A stretch of 16,131 bases of DNA from Clostridia bacterium (GTDB lineage: Bacteria; Bacillota; Clostridia; Christensenellales; UBA1242), in assembly GCA_028704215.1 (NCBI GenBank), contig JAQVLJ010000012.1:1-16131 (forward strand). The letters are read 5' to 3'. Below, one piece after another: positions 6,623 through 13,013 of the stretch. A program made the translations under genes and the position numbers. A model generated the notes under the pieces. It searched no databases. It was not told the origin of the DNA and worked only from the letters and a program-made list of their open reading frames with translations. Every line of letters starts with the position of its first letter. Within the stretch, counting starts at the first letter, position 1.

Positions 6623-7399
6623 ATGACACGCAGAATATGTATTTGTGGAATAAATACTGCCACTTTACCCAAATTATCTAATGATGAATCTCAGGCTCTT
6701 TTAAGAAAAATCAAGGAAGGCGACGAAATTGCAAAGGATAGCTTTATTTTTTGCAATATGCGATTGGTTCTTTCTGTTGCGCAGCGCTTCATGAACGCAA
6801 AAGAAAATATAGACGACATTTTTCAAGTAGGTTGTGTGGGATTGATTAAAGCGATTGACAACTTTGATATTTCTTTAAATGTCAGGTTTTCAACTTATGC
6901 AGTTCCAATGATTATTGGAGAGATAAAGCGATTTTTGCGAGATGGCAGCAGTTTGCGGGTGAGTAGAAGCATAAGAGATACTGCTTATCAAGTTTTGAAA
7001 AGTAAAGAAAGACTTTCAAAAGATAAGCAAGACGAAGTATCTTTGGAGGATGTGGCAAAAGATTTGAACATATCCTTGCGTGAAGTAGCAGACGCTATAG
7101 ATGCAATCTCTGATCCATTGTCATTAGATGAACCAGCATATACAGATGGCGATGATAGAGTATCATTGATGGATCACTTGACAGATGAAGAAAATTATGC
7201 AGAAAAATGGACTCGCATGACAGACCTGCGTGATGCAGTAAAAAACCTTGATGAAAGAGAAAAACAAATTTTAAATCTTCGCTATTTCGTAGGCAAAACG
7301 CAAATGGAAGTTAGCGATTCAATAGGTATATCTCAAGCACAAGTTTCAAGGTTAGAAAAAAATGCCTTGAATGCGATAAAAAATTATTTAGAGTGCTGA
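6623..7399 (+). CDS. sigG: RNA polymerase sporulation sigma factor SigG
   Basis: SigG directs late gene expression in the forespore (small acid-soluble proteins, germination proteins, spore protection). The 258-residue product begins MTRRICICGINTATLPKL, the N-terminal box that marks SigG (B. subtilis EICGVDTSKLPVL). Region 2 contains NMRLVLSVAQRF, DDIFQVGCVGLIKAIDNFD and FSTYAVPMIIGEIKRFLRD (about 45-107). Region 3 spans about 110-185, and region 4 ends with GKTQMEVSDSIGISQAQVSR (224-243). SigF is the main alternative, but the N-terminal box and the missing spoIIAA-spoIIAB neighbours argue for SigG. It is divergent from spoIIGA-sigE, 147 bases away, whereas the usual order is spoIIGA-sigE-sigG in one direction. 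A forespore-type promoter precedes it and a terminator follows at 7404-7430. The residue corresponding to B. subtilis Asn45 appears to be Phe43. Confidence 0.93.
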   Translation: MTRRICICGINTATLPKLSNDESQALLRKIKEGDEIAKDSFIFCNMRLVLSVAQRFMNAKENIDDIFQVGCVGLIKAIDNFDISLNVRFSTYAVPMIIGEIKRFLRDGSSLRVSRSIRDTAYQVLKSKERLSKDKQDEVSLEDVAKDLNISLREVADAIDAISDPLSLDEPAYTDGDDRVSLMDHLTDEENYAEKWTRMTDLRDAVKNLDEREKQILNLRYFVGKTQMEVSDSIGISQAQVSRLEKNALNAIKNYLEC

Positions 7400-7403
7400 C
7401 AAT

Positions 7404-7430
7404 AAAAAACGGATTTGAGTCCGTTTTTTT
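7404..7430. terminator. Bidirectional terminator between sigG and fba
   Basis: A 10-base-pair stem (7404-7413 with 7420-7429, core ACGGA/TCCGT) has a 6-base loop, an A-run on the left and a T-run on the right. It can therefore stop sigG transcripts on the plus strand and fba transcripts on the minus strand. Confidence 0.85.
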
Positions 7431-7439
7431 ATTGTATAT

Positions 7440-8348
7440 TTAGTATTTATTATCACTATGGCATATATTTATTATTCTATCTGCGATTACTTCTTCGAGG
7501 TATTTGTTTGCGTTCTTGTCATAATCACGTGGGTCGATTGCATCCAAATTGCTTGCTAAATATTCGCGTATGCCAGCAGTGTATGCCAATCTCAAATCTG
7601 TATCCATATTGACTTTGCATATATGAGTCTTGTGCAAACCAACAAACATTTTGTCATTGCCAAGCGCTTTTTCTATTTTTCCACCGTTTTTGTTAATAAT
7701 GTCTACATATTTTTTTTGAATTAATGAAGCGCCATGCAAAACTAATGGTATATTAGGTATTTCATTTTGAATATCTTCTAAAATATCAAATCTAAGTTTT
7801 GGTTCGCTTATATATTTTTGCATACCATGATTTGTACCCATTGCCACTGCTAAACTATCTACTTTTGTTTCTTTCACAAATTGTTTTGCATCGTTAGGAT
7901 TTGTATATGCAGAGCCACCAAAATTTGCATTGTCATCGTCGCCTTTAATCATACCAAGTTCGCCTTCGACAATCACATTTTTTTTATGTGCATATTCGCA
8001 GACTAGTTTTGTCAGTTCGATATTATCTTTCAATGGCAAACATGAACCATCTATCATAACACTGTCAAATCCCAAATCTATTGCACGTTTAATGCTATCA
8101 AAACTTTTGCCGTGGTCAAGATGTAATACACAAGGAACAGAGGTTGATTTTATAACAGGTAAAAAGCATTGAACAAAGTTATCACCAAAATTTTTTAATG
8201 CACCTTCACTAAGTTGCAAAACAACTGGACTTTTTAGTTTTTCACAAGTAGTAATGATTGCTTTGAATATCTGAAAATTTGTAAAATTAAATGCTGGTAC
8301 GCAGTATTCATCCGCTAATGCTTTTTGCAAAATACTTTTGTCTATCAT
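7440..8348 (-). CDS. fba: Fructose-bisphosphate aldolase, class II
   Basis: This zinc-dependent aldolase cleaves fructose 1,6-bisphosphate to glyceraldehyde 3-phosphate and dihydroxyacetone phosphate in glycolysis, and runs in reverse for gluconeogenesis. The 302-residue product shows HLDHG at 76-80 (catalytic Asp78, zinc-ligand His79), EGELG at 128-132, GTNHG with zinc ligand His174, VLHGAS with zinc ligand His205, and the phosphate-binding KVNMDTDLRLA near 245-255. The long loop after LHGAS and the NMDTDLR form fit the class IIB subgroup rather than the B. subtilis FbaA form. The start ATG 8348 has AGGAG at 8359-8355. It shares a terminator with sigG and has its own promoter. Gap, two steps down the pathway, lies one gene away on the same strand but in a separate transcript. 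Confidence 0.95.
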   Translation of the reverse strand: MIDKSILQKALADEYCVPAFNFTNFQIFKAIITTCEKLKSPVVLQLSEGALKNFGDNFVQCFLPVIKSTSVPCVLHLDHGKSFDSIKRAIDLGFDSVMIDGSCLPLKDNIELTKLVCEYAHKKNVIVEGELGMIKGDDDNANFGGSAYTNPNDAKQFVKETKVDSLAVAMGTNHGMQKYISEPKLRFDILEDIQNEIPNIPLVLHGASLIQKKYVDIINKNGGKIEKALGNDKMFVGLHKTHICKVNMDTDLRLAYTAGIREYLASNLDAIDPRDYDKNANKYLEEVIADRIINICHSDNKY

Positions 8349-8365
8349 ATTCTACTCCTATTTTC

Positions 8366-8394
8366 AGCATAGCAAAAAAAAATTTTTAAAACAA
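8366..8394 (-). promoter_or_regulatory. Extended -10 promoter of fba
   Basis: On the minus strand TTGTTT (8394-8389) is followed after 17 bases by TATGCT (8371-8366), preceded by TGC as in extended -10 promoters. Transcription is expected near 8359, the first base of the fba AGGAG, giving a leader of about 11 bases. Confidence 0.45.
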
Positions 8395-8421
8395 ATGATT
8401 TTAATTTTTATAACAAAAAGA

Positions 8422-8450
8422 TTGTTGTTTGATAATGTTTTGTGTATAAT
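8422..8450 (+). promoter_or_regulatory. Promoter giving a possibly leaderless mRNA for the 8457 gene
   Basis: A perfect TATAAT (8445-8450) is preceded at 17 bases by a poor -35, TTGTTG (8422-8427). The first transcribed base would fall near 8457, which is the A of the ATG, and there is no Shine-Dalgarno sequence before this ATG. Confidence 0.5.
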
Positions 8451-8456
8451 ATTTTT

Positions 8457-9203
8457 ATGAAAATATTTTTTGTTGTAGATAGCATTGATTCAATCGGCGA
8501 CAAGTTGGATATTCTAAAAAAGACTTATCCAAAAGCATCAATTTGTTTTTTTGTAAAAGACAAATATTATGAAATGTACAAAACTGACCAGTTTGTTCAG
8601 AAAAGATTGATTTCAATTTATAAAAAATCACCGAATGAGCAAATAGAATTATATATAAAAAATGGAGCAGTAGAAGAAAGTTTGGTCTTGTATTCTAGCG
8701 CATATTTAGATGAAAAAATGATTTTAGATATGCAACAAAGAATTGCGAACGGAAGCAAAGCTATATTTTTTAAGTGCGAAGAAAGCAACACTTTTGGCGC
8801 TTGGTTAAGAAATGTATATGCAAAACTAACACAACTTATTTTTGGCGCAAAAGATTGTTATGCTTCTACGAAATTGCAATACATTTCAGCGGAAGTAATG
8901 GAAGTTTTGAAACTTACAAAATTCAAACTTAGATTATTTTCATCAATCACAAAAGATTTTAGTTTTGTATATTTTGATAACAAAAAGAAAAAACAGATGT
9001 ACGACAAAATTGTTTGGAACAAATCAATATATTTTATTGTGGCTACCTTTGCGATAATTTTGGGTGCATTTGTTACTTTGGAAATATTGCTTGATTTACA
9101 CTTTTTGATTTTATTCTCATTCGTGGTAATTTTGCTAGCACTTATATTTGTTTTGATTATTATGTTAGCCAAAAGTGTTTTAGATTCAAGGTCGAATTAT
9201 TAA
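8457..9203 (+). CDS. Membrane protein resembling a degenerate GT2 (GtrB/DPM-type) glycosyltransferase
   Basis: A 248-residue protein with two C-terminal membrane helices (about 189-208 and 214-238) and an N-terminal domain whose order resembles membrane-anchored GT2 enzymes of the GtrB/dolichyl-phosphate mannosyltransferase type. VLYSSAYLDEKMILDMQQRI (78-97) sits where such enzymes have a V-x-D-A-D-L-Q-D-P-P-E metal-binding segment. LRNVYAKLTQLIFGAKDCYA (117-136) resembles their R-x-x-Y-x-K-L-x-x-x-L-F-G-x-x-x-x-D block. The DxD acid residues are replaced (SSA), and the N-terminal nucleotide-binding part is very short. I infer a catalytically dead or repurposed relative, with low certainty. 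Translation should start at ATG 8457, close to the predicted first base of the mRNA. It is flanked by fba and gap on the other strand and ends at the bidirectional terminator shared with gap. Confidence 0.6.
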   Translation: MKIFFVVDSIDSIGDKLDILKKTYPKASICFFVKDKYYEMYKTDQFVQKRLISIYKKSPNEQIELYIKNGAVEESLVLYSSAYLDEKMILDMQQRIANGSKAIFFKCEESNTFGAWLRNVYAKLTQLIFGAKDCYASTKLQYISAEVMEVLKLTKFKLRLFSSITKDFSFVYFDNKKKKQMYDKIVWNKSIYFIVATFAIILGAFVTLEILLDLHFLILFSFVVILLALIFVLIIMLAKSVLDSRSNY

Positions 9204-9212
9204 TAATTTATT

Positions 9213-9248
9213 ATAAAAAATACGGTAAAATGGTACCGTATTTTTTAT
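9213..9248. terminator. Bidirectional terminator between the 8457 gene and gap
   Basis: A perfect 15-base-pair stem (9213-9227 with 9234-9248, core TACGGTA/TACCGTA) has a 6-base loop, with an A-run on the left and a T-run on the right. It serves the converging gene ends at 9203 and 9262. Confidence 0.9.
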
Positions 9249-9261
9249 TTAGTTTTATTTA

Positions 9262-10281
9262 TTACTTATGGTCTACTTCGTACATATGTGCAATCATTTT
9301 TAACAACATAGTACTGTATCCATATTCGTTATCATACCAAGCAACCAATTTTACAAATTTGTCTCCAAGCATTATTCCAGCCTTTTCATCGAAAATACTA
9401 CCATGAGGGTTGCCTATGAAATCACTACTTACAAGAGGTAGGTCAGTGTAGTCTAATATGCCTTTCATTTCGTTTTGAGATGCACGTTTCAATTCAGCGC
9501 ATATTTCTTCGTAAGTGGCAGACTTTTTTATATTCACTGTAAAATCTATAACGCTTACGTTTATCGTTGGCACTCTAAAGCTCATACCTGTCAATCTGCC
9601 TTTTAAATGTGGCAAAACTTCTCCAACTGCTTTTGCAGCACCAGTAGAACTAGGAATAATATTGTAACTTGCCGCTCTGCCCCCTCTCCAATCTTTTTTT
9701 GAAATGCCATCCACAGTAAGTTGAGTTGCTGTGATAGAGTGAATTGTTGACATAATGCCATAATCTATTCCATATTTGTCATCTATTATCTTAACAATAG
9801 GAGCCAAACAATTTGTAGTGCAACTAGCATTATTTATTACATCCATATTTTTTGTATATTTGTCACTATTTACGCCATAGACAAAAGTCGGACAATTCTT
9901 GCCTGGGGCAGAAATGATTACTTTTTTTGCTCCACCTTTTAGATGGCGTCTAGCATCTTCTGCTTCAACAAATTTGCCAGTTGCTTCAATAATGTATTCT
10001 GCCTTAGCGCTTTTCCAATCAATTAAATCTGGCTCTTTTTCTGAAAAAAATTTGATTTCTTTACCTTTAATTTTCAATCCATTCGGGGTAATTGTACATT
10101 CGTTTTCTGCTTTTCCGTGTATAGTATCGTGTGTGTATAAGTAAACTGCGTAGTCAGGCGTCAAAAAGGGGTCGTTAATTGCTACCACTTCGATATCATC
10201 TCTCTCCAAACTTGCACGCAATGCCAATCTTCCGATGCGACCAAACCCATTTATTCCAATTTTTATCTTTTCGTTTTTCAT
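9262..10281 (-). CDS. gap: Glyceraldehyde-3-phosphate dehydrogenase, NAD-type
   Basis: The enzyme oxidises and phosphorylates glyceraldehyde 3-phosphate to 1,3-bisphosphoglycerate with NAD+ in glycolysis. The 339-residue product has the Rossmann start INGFGRIGRLALRA, Asp37 in VVAINDP (expected for NAD rather than NADP), and the active site NASCTTNCLAP with catalytic Cys154 and base His181. The segment HSITATQLTVDGISKKDWRG (181-200) is the form typical of E. coli GapA and eukaryotic cytosolic enzymes. Common Bacillus and clostridial GapA proteins instead have HxYTxDQ with DLRRARAA. The start ATG 10281 has AGGGAG at 10292-10287; a longer reading adds eight residues without a binding site. The promoter is at 10304-10333 and the terminator at 9213-9248, so it is probably monocistronic. 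Confidence 0.96.
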   Translation of the reverse strand: MKNEKIKIGINGFGRIGRLALRASLERDDIEVVAINDPFLTPDYAVYLYTHDTIHGKAENECTITPNGLKIKGKEIKFFSEKEPDLIDWKSAKAEYIIEATGKFVEAEDARRHLKGGAKKVIISAPGKNCPTFVYGVNSDKYTKNMDVINNASCTTNCLAPIVKIIDDKYGIDYGIMSTIHSITATQLTVDGISKKDWRGGRAASYNIIPSSTGAAKAVGEVLPHLKGRLTGMSFRVPTINVSVIDFTVNIKKSATYEEICAELKRASQNEMKGILDYTDLPLVSSDFIGNPHGSIFDEKAGIMLGDKFVKLVAWYDNEYGYSTMLLKMIAHMYEVDHK

Positions 10282-10303
10282 ATATGCTCCCTTTACGTGT
10301 TTC

Positions 10304-10333
10304 ATTGTAGTTTAGTATTGACACTATTGTCAA
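10304..10333 (-). promoter_or_regulatory. SigA-type promoter of gap
   Basis: On the minus strand a perfect TTGACA (10333-10328) and TACAAT (10309-10304) are 18 bases apart. Transcription would start near 10297, giving a leader of about 16 bases. The -35 box is one arm of the inverted repeat at 10318-10333. Confidence 0.65.
10318..10333. repeat. Inverted repeat TTGACA-CTAT-TGTCAA shared by divergent promoters
   Basis: Two 6-base arms flank a 4-base centre in the gap between gap and the 10370 gene. Each arm is a perfect TTGACA -35 box on its own strand, facing outwards. It may be simply two overlapping promoters or also a regulator's operator. It does not match the Rex consensus as I know it. 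Confidence 0.6.
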
Positions 10334-10347
10334 ATATATTTTATATC
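10318..10347 (+). promoter_or_regulatory. Weaker divergent promoter for the 10370 gene
   Basis: TTGACA (10318-10323) is perfect, but the best -10 at 18-base spacing is TATATC (10342-10347, 4 of 6). Predicted initiation is near 10354, about 16 bases before the TTG start. Confidence 0.35.
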
Positions 10348-10369
10348 TTTGATTTTTTAGGGCAATAAT

Positions 10370-11644
10370 TTGTATATGGTTTTGATAATATTGGTATGTG
10401 CTTTTTGTTATATAGTTACTACAAATTTATTTTTTTTGTATCAAAAGTCTGGAAAAAAAAATATTATATTTCATTTTGATAGATATGTCTTTTTTGACAA
10501 AAAAATAGAAAAAGCAAGCGAAAGTGTTTTTGCAAAAGTTTTGGCAGATATAATTTTGAAAAAGATATTTTATAACAAACCACAAAACTACAATTTTATT
10601 AGCTTACAAACATTTAAAAGTATGTATATACAAGATGCGCCTGTTTATGTTTTGGATTTTAAAAACATTCACAAAGATATGTGGGTTATTTACGAAACTG
10701 CAATTTCAATATTACAAAAAAAAATAAACCTTGTAATAAAAAATAAGTTGAGTCTCCCAATGACAAAAATTGGGGAATTTGTTTTTTGTTATATTTTGGA
10801 TGAAAATGTGAGTTATGACAAGTTAGCGTTGTTTAATGCACTTAATGTAAATTATGATTACAAAAAAAATATGTTAAATTTGATGCAACTTGATAATTGT
10901 GAAGAACTGAAAGGAAATTACGAATATTCAAAAAATACGCTGGTATTTAATTATGAAAAAACAAAAAATAAATATGTAAAAATTATTTTTCCAGATGAAA
11001 CATTTGGTTACAAAGTTCAAAAAAACAAAAAAGATATTATTCTATCAGATATATTTGCACATAAAAAATTTGTAATTAAAAACTTACAAAATATAAATAT
11101 ATATCAAAATATTGTCTTAATAAATACGAAAAGTAGGCCAACACTTTCTGTGTATGATAGCGAAATACTAAACAAATTAAAATTGATTTATGCATATAAA
11201 ATTATCGGAAAATCTAATGTTTTTGTAATGTTAAATTATCTTAAGAATTTGACAATCAATCATATAAATAAAAATTTACTCACAGACATAGATTTAATAG
11301 CAGATATAGACAACAATTTTTTTTCTAATCAAATCAACAAAATTGGAATAAAAGAATTTATTCAGTTAGCAAATTTATACAAAGATTATTGTAGTCGTTA
11401 TTACTTTATTTTAGAAAAAATATTCGGATTAAAATATTTTAAAAACAAAATTTTTTGTAGCCCCAATACTGATTACATTAGCGAAAACTTTTCGCTTACA
11501 TTTGTGAATTATAAAGTGAAATCATTACAATATATAAATAAACAAACAGAACAAAACAAAACCTCAAAAAACAATGTAAAGATACAAAACACAGGGTTTG
11601 ATGAGCGTCAAAATATTGATAGGTATTTTATTGAATATCATTGA
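10370..11644 (+). CDS. Unrecognised 424-residue protein with an N-terminal membrane segment
   Basis: No family recognised. The product begins with one hydrophobic segment (about 3-24, VLIILVCAFCYIVTTNLFFL) followed by a basic stretch (QKSGKKN), the pattern of an N-terminal anchor with the bulk in the cytoplasm. The remaining 400 residues are rich in Lys, Asn, Ile and Tyr, with no second clear membrane helix, no signal cleavage site and no catalytic motif I can name; the final 35 or so residues are polar and probably disordered. The start is uncertain. TTG at 10370 has AGGG (10359-10362) at 7-base spacing, while ATG 10376 is 13 bases away. The gene looks more AT-rich than its neighbours gap and rarA, which fits a fast-evolving lineage-specific gene. 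It is divergent from gap and precedes rarA, which has its own promoter. Confidence 0.75.
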   Translation: MYMVLIILVCAFCYIVTTNLFFLYQKSGKKNIIFHFDRYVFFDKKIEKASESVFAKVLADIILKKIFYNKPQNYNFISLQTFKSMYIQDAPVYVLDFKNIHKDMWVIYETAISILQKKINLVIKNKLSLPMTKIGEFVFCYILDENVSYDKLALFNALNVNYDYKKNMLNLMQLDNCEELKGNYEYSKNTLVFNYEKTKNKYVKIIFPDETFGYKVQKNKKDIILSDIFAHKKFVIKNLQNINIYQNIVLINTKSRPTLSVYDSEILNKLKLIYAYKIIGKSNVFVMLNYLKNLTINHINKNLLTDIDLIADIDNNFFSNQINKIGIKEFIQLANLYKDYCSRYYFILEKIFGLKYFKNKIFCSPNTDYISENFSLTFVNYKVKSLQYINKQTEQNKTSKNNVKIQNTGFDERQNIDRYFIEYH

Positions 11645-11654
11645 TTTTTTCGTT

Positions 11655-11683
11655 TTGAAAATATCATGTTTGTGTGATATAAT
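11655..11683 (+). promoter_or_regulatory. Strong promoter directly before rarA (leaderless mRNA expected)
   Basis: TTGAAA (11655-11660), a 17-base spacer and a perfect TATAAT (11678-11683) preceded by TGA (extended -10) are present. The expected first base is near 11690, with the start ATG at 11692, so there is essentially no leader and no room for a Shine-Dalgarno sequence. Confidence 0.75.
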
Positions 11684-11691
11684 TTGTATGT

Positions 11692-12969
11692 ATGGAAAAC
11701 ATCTTTGAAAATATATCAAAACAAAATGCACCACTTTCAGAAAGAATGCGTCCTCGTAATCTTGATGAATTTGTAGGACAAAAACATATTACTGGCGCAA
11801 ACTGTCTTATTAGACGAGCTATCAAAGCAAATATGCTTGGTAGTTGCATTTTTTATGGTCCGCCTGGTGTAGGAAAAACTACTTTGGCGTATATTATCGC
11901 CAATGCAATGAACAATGATTATGTCAAGCTGAACGCTGTGTCTTCTGGTGTGGCAGATGCAAAAAAAATAATTGAATCTGCCAAAAAACAATTTGAAATG
12001 TATGGAAAATCTATATTTTTGATATTGGATGAATGTCATAGGTGGAGTAAAGCGCAGAGCGATTGCGTTCTTGAGGCAATAGAAAAAGGTTACATTACCT
12101 TTATTGGCACCACTACTGAAAACCCACACATAAGTATGACACCCGCAATAGTTAGTAGATGTAGAGTGTTTAAGTTTAATTCCCTTGAAATCAATGATAT
12201 CAAAGATGCACTATTGAATGCACTTAAAGATGAAAGGGGACTTGGTAAATATAAAGTAGATCTAAAAATTGAAGCGTTATCACATTTTGCACTAACTTGT
12301 GCTGGAGATTTGAGAAACGCTTTGAACGCTTTGGAATTGGCAGTACTTACAACGCAGCCAAACAAAAAAGGTGTAATTACAGTAGATAAGGTTGTCGCTG
12401 AGCAAAGCATTCAGACACCAGTAATGTCTGTAGATGAAAATATGTACTATGATCTGTTAAGTGCCTTTTGTAAAAGTTTGCGTGGAAGTGATACAGATGC
12501 AGCATTATATTATTCACAACGTTTGATTAGTGCTGGCTGTGACCCATTGTTGTTATCACGTAGACTTATTGCTCACGCAAGTGAAGATGTGGGTATGGCC
12601 GATAGTAATGCTATGTTATTGGCAATTTCAGCACATTATGCCATAAAAAATCTTGGCATTCCAGAAGGGAATATACCTTTGGCTCATGCAATAATTTATG
12701 TTTGTGAAGCGGAAAAATCCAACTCTGTTGTAAGTGCTTTGCATTCAGCCAATGAAGATGCCAATATGCATCATGACGACAATATACCAGAGTATTTAAA
12801 AAATTATCATTACGAAACCCAGGCCAGCGTGCAATACAAATATCCGCATAATTATGGTGGATATGTAGATCAACAATATTTGCCCGATAGTTTGAAAGAT
12901 AGGGTTTACTATGTTCCTAGCAAAAATGGACGAGAAAAGAATTTGATAAGGAAAAAACAACCAAAATAA
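11692..12969 (+). CDS. rarA: Replication-associated recombination protein A (MgsA/RarA AAA+ ATPase)
   Basis: RarA is a clamp-loader-like AAA+ ATPase (relative of eukaryotic WRNIP1/Mgs1) that acts at stalled replication forks and DNA ends. The 425-residue product has Walker A GPPGVGKT (56-63), Walker B LILDECHRWSKAQSD (about 110-124), and IGTTTENPHISMTPAIVSRC (sensor 1 and arginine-finger region, 138-157). The C-terminal oligomerisation domain shows RRLIAHASEDVGMAD, GIPEGNIPLAHAIIYVCEAE, KSNS and YKYPHNYGGYVDQQYLPDSL, all family hallmarks. Walker B reads DECHRW where most relatives have DEIHRF, a conservative-looking change that keeps the catalytic Asp-Glu. The start ATG is fixed by its position 9 bases after the -10 box and by the N-terminus PLSERMRPRNLDEFVGQKHI. 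trxB follows after 44 bases with its own promoter. Confidence 0.96.
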   Translation: MENIFENISKQNAPLSERMRPRNLDEFVGQKHITGANCLIRRAIKANMLGSCIFYGPPGVGKTTLAYIIANAMNNDYVKLNAVSSGVADAKKIIESAKKQFEMYGKSIFLILDECHRWSKAQSDCVLEAIEKGYITFIGTTTENPHISMTPAIVSRCRVFKFNSLEINDIKDALLNALKDERGLGKYKVDLKIEALSHFALTCAGDLRNALNALELAVLTTQPNKKGVITVDKVVAEQSIQTPVMSVDENMYYDLLSAFCKSLRGSDTDAALYYSQRLISAGCDPLLLSRRLIAHASEDVGMADSNAMLLAISAHYAIKNLGIPEGNIPLAHAIIYVCEAEKSNSVVSALHSANEDANMHHDDNIPEYLKNYHYETQASVQYKYPHNYGGYVDQQYLPDSLKDRVYYVPSKNGREKNLIRKKQPK

Positions 12970-12970
12970 T

Positions 12971-12998
12971 TTTACAAAATTAAAATTTTGGATATAAT
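12971..12998 (+). promoter_or_regulatory. SigA-type promoter of trxB
   Basis: TTTACA (12971-12976) and a perfect TATAAT (12993-12998) are 16 bases apart. Transcription would start near 13005, inside the AAGAGG binding site (13003-13008), leaving about 9 bases before the ATG. Confidence 0.6.
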
Positions 12999-13013
12999 CA
13001 ACAAGAGGTATTT

